From: GCA-2709075 sp964492555
GTDB lineage: Bacteria > Pseudomonadota > Alphaproteobacteria > MPNO01 > UBA2964
NCBI GenBank assembly: GCA_964492555.1
Contig: CAZBKQ010000003.1
Span: 1-64,000 of the forward strand
Direction of reading: 5' to 3'
Length of the DNA stretch: 64,000 nt
The notes under the pieces were generated by a model. That model did not search any database. It worked only from the letters and a program-made list of their open reading frames with translations, and had not been told where the DNA came from. Positions 61,841 through 64,000 of this stretch are shown piece by piece (the first letter of the stretch is position 1; each line of letters opens with the position of its first letter). The position numbers and the translations under genes are program-made.

Positions 61841-62767
61841 TCAGGCGGCGCGAGTCCGGATGACGTCCTTGTGCGCGTCCTCGAACAGATAGGTTGTTTC
61901 GAGATAGCTCCGCAACGCGTCGAAATCGGCGCCATGGACCGCCTTGAAGGGCGGGTAGGGCTTGCCGATCGGCAGGCCGATAATTTCCATCGCGGCCTTG
62001 AGAGCGGGCGCCAGCCCGTACCCCATCCAGCGCGCGGGGAACAGGCTGAACTGACGCTGCAGACGGCAGGCTTCGTCGAAATTACCGGCCTTGAATTCGT
62101 TGATTACCGCATTGGCGATAAAGGCGACCGGCGGCGGCATCGTCGCGCCGGCCCCACCCAGCGCAATCGACGCCAGAAGCATCTGCACGGTGGTAAAATA
62201 GCGGGCGTGCCCGCCATGATCGATTTCCTCGATCAACCGGGCGCAGCGGGAAAGATCGCGGGAGCTTTCCTTGACCCAGGCGACCCGGTCCATCTTGGCG
62301 AGCTCCAGCGTCCAGGCCGGATTGACTTCCGCGCCGGGGCCGGGATTCAGGTACAGCATAAAGGGCAGGTTGGTTTCCGCCGCGATGGTGTCGTAATAGG
62401 TCACCAGGTCGTCGAGCGTCGGCGGTCCGCCAAAGGGGCGGAGCGGCGCCAGAATCTGTAATCCGGTTACCCCGAGATCCTGCGCCATGTGCGACAGCTC
62501 GATCGCCTTATGGACATTCGGGTGGGAGACGCCGGCGATGACCGGAGCGCGGCCATCGACGAACTCAATGGTCTTGCGGATCAGTTCGCAGCGTTCTTCG
62601 TAGGTCAGATAATGATACTCCGTGGCTTCCACGCCGGCGGCGGAGACCATGGCGGCGTTGCAATCCTCGACGATGTAATCGACTTCGCGTTTCAGCGTGT
62701 CGTAATCGACGGAAAGATCTTCCGAAAATGGTGTCAGGGGCGGAACGACGAGACCAGGCAAATCCAT
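61841..62767 (-). CDS. DapA-family aldolase/lyase (first)
   Basis: A 308-residue TIM-barrel of the dihydrodipicolinate synthase/N-acetylneuraminate lyase family. The Schiff-base Lys is K166 in VAWVKESSRD and the catalytic-type Tyr is Y139 in LPFMLYLNPGPG. The usual GTTGE phosphate/pyruvate loop is VSAAGVEATEY here, so it differs from true DapA and may act on a different 2-oxo acid aldol. It lies 138 bases downstream of the second DapA-type gene, beyond a terminator. Confidence 0.86.
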   Translation of the reverse strand: MDLPGLVVPPLTPFSEDLSVDYDTLKREVDYIVEDCNAAMVSAAGVEATEYHYLTYEERCELIRKTIEFVDGRAPVIAGVSHPNVHKAIELSHMAQDLGVTGLQILAPLRPFGGPPTLDDLVTYYDTIAAETNLPFMLYLNPGPGAEVNPAWTLELAKMDRVAWVKESSRDLSRCARLIEEIDHGGHARYFTTVQMLLASIALGGAGATMPPPVAFIANAVINEFKAGNFDEACRLQRQFSLFPARWMGYGLAPALKAAMEIIGLPIGKPYPPFKAVHGADFDALRSYLETTYLFEDAHKDVIRTRAA

Positions 62768-62857
62768 GTCTTTCTCCTTCGAAGCGGAAATTCACAAAAT
62801 TTTACCGCAGCATACACCGGAAGGGGGGCATTTCGTCACCCCGCGCCCGGCAAAAAA

Positions 62858-62881
62858 AACGCCCGCCGGAAAGGCGGGCGT
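62858..62881 (-). terminator. Intrinsic terminator after the second DapA-family gene
   Basis: On the minus strand ACGCCCGCC-TTTCC-GGCGGGCG is followed by TTTTTTTT. A 9-bp GC stem, 5-base loop and 8-T tract is a textbook rho-independent terminator. It would stop transcription between the two DapA-type genes. Confidence 0.85.
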
Positions 62882-62905
62882 CTTGTTGCGGAATTGGTTG
62901 AACAC

Positions 62906-63835
62906 TCAGGCGACCCTTTTCTTGCCGCCCCTGGGTTTCAGAAGACCCGCACGTTCCAGCACCCCGTCGAGGCGCTTTTCCAGCGCCTTGTCGGCGGGCA
63001 TCATCGGCAGACGATGCTCGTTCTTGGGCATGATGCCGAGCCGATTCATCATATATTTCATCGGGATCGGGTTGGTGTCATAGAACACCGCCTGGTTGAT
63101 CTCGAACAATTCGTAATGAAGTTTCTTGGCGAGCTTGAGATTGCCGTCCCATACCGCCTCGCACATGCGGGCGAGCTTCTTCGGCATCAGATTGCCCACC
63201 GCGTTCATCAGGCCGCAGGCGCCGACCGCCATCATCGGGTAGGAAAGATCCTCCAGCCCGACGAAAATCCGGAAGTTGGGCCCGAAATGGTCGAGGCATT
63301 TGGACACGAATCCAAGATCGTCCACCGCGTGTTTCATGCCGACAAAATTGGGGCAGTTGGTGCTGATCTGATCAAGCGTATCCAGGGTCACGCTGATCGC
63401 CGCCCGGCCGGGGATGTGATAGATCATCCAGGGCAGTTTAGTGCTTTTACCCACTTCCGAGTAATAGGCCACCAGCCCGCGCTGCGGCGGACGGATGTAA
63501 TAGGGCGTAACGACCAGAAGCGCGTCTGCTCCCGCCTGATCCGCATGCGCGGTCAGCGCCATCGTTTCGGCAAGGCTTTGCGATCCGGTGGCGACGACAA
63601 CCGGAACCTTGCCCCGTGCGGTCTCAATCGCGACATCGGCGCAGCGGTTCCGCTCCTCGATCGTCAGGGTGGAGGGTTCCGACGTCGTTCCCGTTACCAG
63701 AATCCCGTGCGATCCGTTCTTCATCTGGAATTCGACCAGACCGGCATAGGCGTCGTAATCCACCTGACCGTTCTTGAACGGGGTGATCAGCGGGGGGATG
63801 GACCCCCGCAGATCATTTTTACCGAGGCGCATCAT
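62906..63835 (-). CDS. DapA-family aldolase/lyase (second)
   Basis: A 309-residue DapA/NAL family TIM-barrel. LVTGTTSEPSTLTIEE is the pyruvate-binding loop; the Tyr is in LPWMIYHIPGRAA and the Schiff-base Lys in FVGMKHAVDD. It is nearer to classical DapA than its neighbour, but ends KPRGGKKRVA with a basic tail. The start is taken as ATG 63835, 1 base after the stop of the upstream gene; a TTG at 63847 is the longer option. No N-terminal membrane segment. Confidence 0.9.
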   Translation of the reverse strand: MMRLGKNDLRGSIPPLITPFKNGQVDYDAYAGLVEFQMKNGSHGILVTGTTSEPSTLTIEERNRCADVAIETARGKVPVVVATGSQSLAETMALTAHADQAGADALLVVTPYYIRPPQRGLVAYYSEVGKSTKLPWMIYHIPGRAAISVTLDTLDQISTNCPNFVGMKHAVDDLGFVSKCLDHFGPNFRIFVGLEDLSYPMMAVGACGLMNAVGNLMPKKLARMCEAVWDGNLKLAKKLHYELFEINQAVFYDTNPIPMKYMMNRLGIMPKNEHRLPMMPADKALEKRLDGVLERAGLLKPRGGKKRVA

Positions 63836-63836
63836 G

Positions 63837-64000
63837 TCAGCCAGCAACCTTGGCGCGGTTGGTGTCGAAGCCGGTTTCGGCGCCCAGCACGCTCCACGGT
63901 TCCTTCATGTCTTCCTGCCAGAGCAGGGATTCCATGATGATGTTGAGCGGCTGATCCTGGATGGTCAGTTCATAGACCGGTTCATTGCCGACGGACGCAT
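63837..64000 (-). CDS. C-terminal fragment of an unidentified gene
   Basis: Open at the right edge. Only 53 codons precede the TGA at 63837-63839 (ending NRAKVAG). The reading contains NEPVYELTIQDQPLNIIMES and WSVLGAETGFDTN. I cannot name a family. It is 1 base upstream of the DapA-type start, so it is probably in the same operon. Confidence 0.55.
   Translation of the reverse strand, partial: ASVGNEPVYELTIQDQPLNIIMESLLWQEDMKEPWSVLGAETGFDTNRAKVAG

Noticed and set aside
62489..63937. A 482-codon open frame on the plus strand
   Set aside because: Antisense to the second DapA-type gene and the terminator; no recognisable protein.
1..64000. CRISPR arrays, tRNA or rRNA genes, insertion sequences, prophage
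   Set aside because: No regularly spaced repeats, cloverleaf-like intergenic sequences, transposase motifs or terminal inverted repeats were found.

Overview
The window looks like part of an alphaproteobacterial chromosome (GC roughly 60%). It carries DUF1491, DUF2336 and DUF6460-like genes, an alphaproteobacterial-style PhoX, and TRAP and TTT solute transporters typical of free-living marine or soil members of the class. It is draft sequence with three 100-N scaffold gaps (10572-10671, 16941-17040, 29826-29925). I see no rRNA, tRNA, CRISPR, insertion sequence or phage gene, and no intergenic stretch longer than about 150 bases. I recognise no dedicated transcription factor among roughly 60 genes.

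Layout. 1-3527: end of a TRAP transporter followed by two Fe(II)/2-oxoglutarate (2OG) dioxygenases. 3559-13502: secreted trypsin-like protease, ATZ/TRZ amidohydrolase, glyoxalase, another TauD-type dioxygenase, cupin, queuosine-precursor (VUT) transporter, 2-hydroxyacid dehydrogenase, MmgE/PrpD protein and a duplicated VOC protein. 13506-16338: an epimerase with an EamA transporter, and an SDR. 16335-19015: two PEP-CTERM-tailed genes (one a metzincin-like protease) around a Deg-like protein that lacks its catalytic His and Asp. 19161-22930: queA-tgt-queF-queG. 23048-29318: EamA exporter, YgjP-like metallopeptidase, GIY-YIG protein, frameshifted DUF899, DUF1932 dehydrogenase, MFS pump, LLM oxidoreductase. 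29390-30801: a broken DUF2336 gene. 30901-37814: five EamA transporters, a GST and a UbiD decarboxylase. 37854-49998: unknown envelope and membrane proteins, SIMPL protein, MFS, ThDP enzyme, YHYH protein, acyl-CoA ligase, second UbiD and an FAD oxidoreductase. 50135-52582: Tat-exported PhoX behind a Pho box. 52643-60149: a TTT transporter in line with PhyH, an alpha/beta hydrolase and three tandem TauD dioxygenases. 60148-64000: Cys-rich unknown protein, methyltransferase, two DapA-family lyases, and the end of an unidentified gene.

How the genes may work together. The dominant theme is uptake and oxidative breakdown of small organic acids or aromatics. There are two high-affinity carboxylate transporter systems next to 2OG dioxygenases, seven 2OG dioxygenases in all (five of them close TauD paralogs), two UbiD-family decarboxylases (one with an acyl-CoA ligase), an amidohydrolase, a VOC protein, and seven EamA-type exporters. 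The most system-like block is the collinear 60149 to 52643 unit: three TauDs, hydrolase, PhyH, binding protein, then an intrinsic hairpin and the two permeases. Sequence-level regulatory signals are a Pho box before phoX, a sigma-54 promoter before a PEP-CTERM gene, and terminators at three places. Substrates cannot be named from sequence alone.
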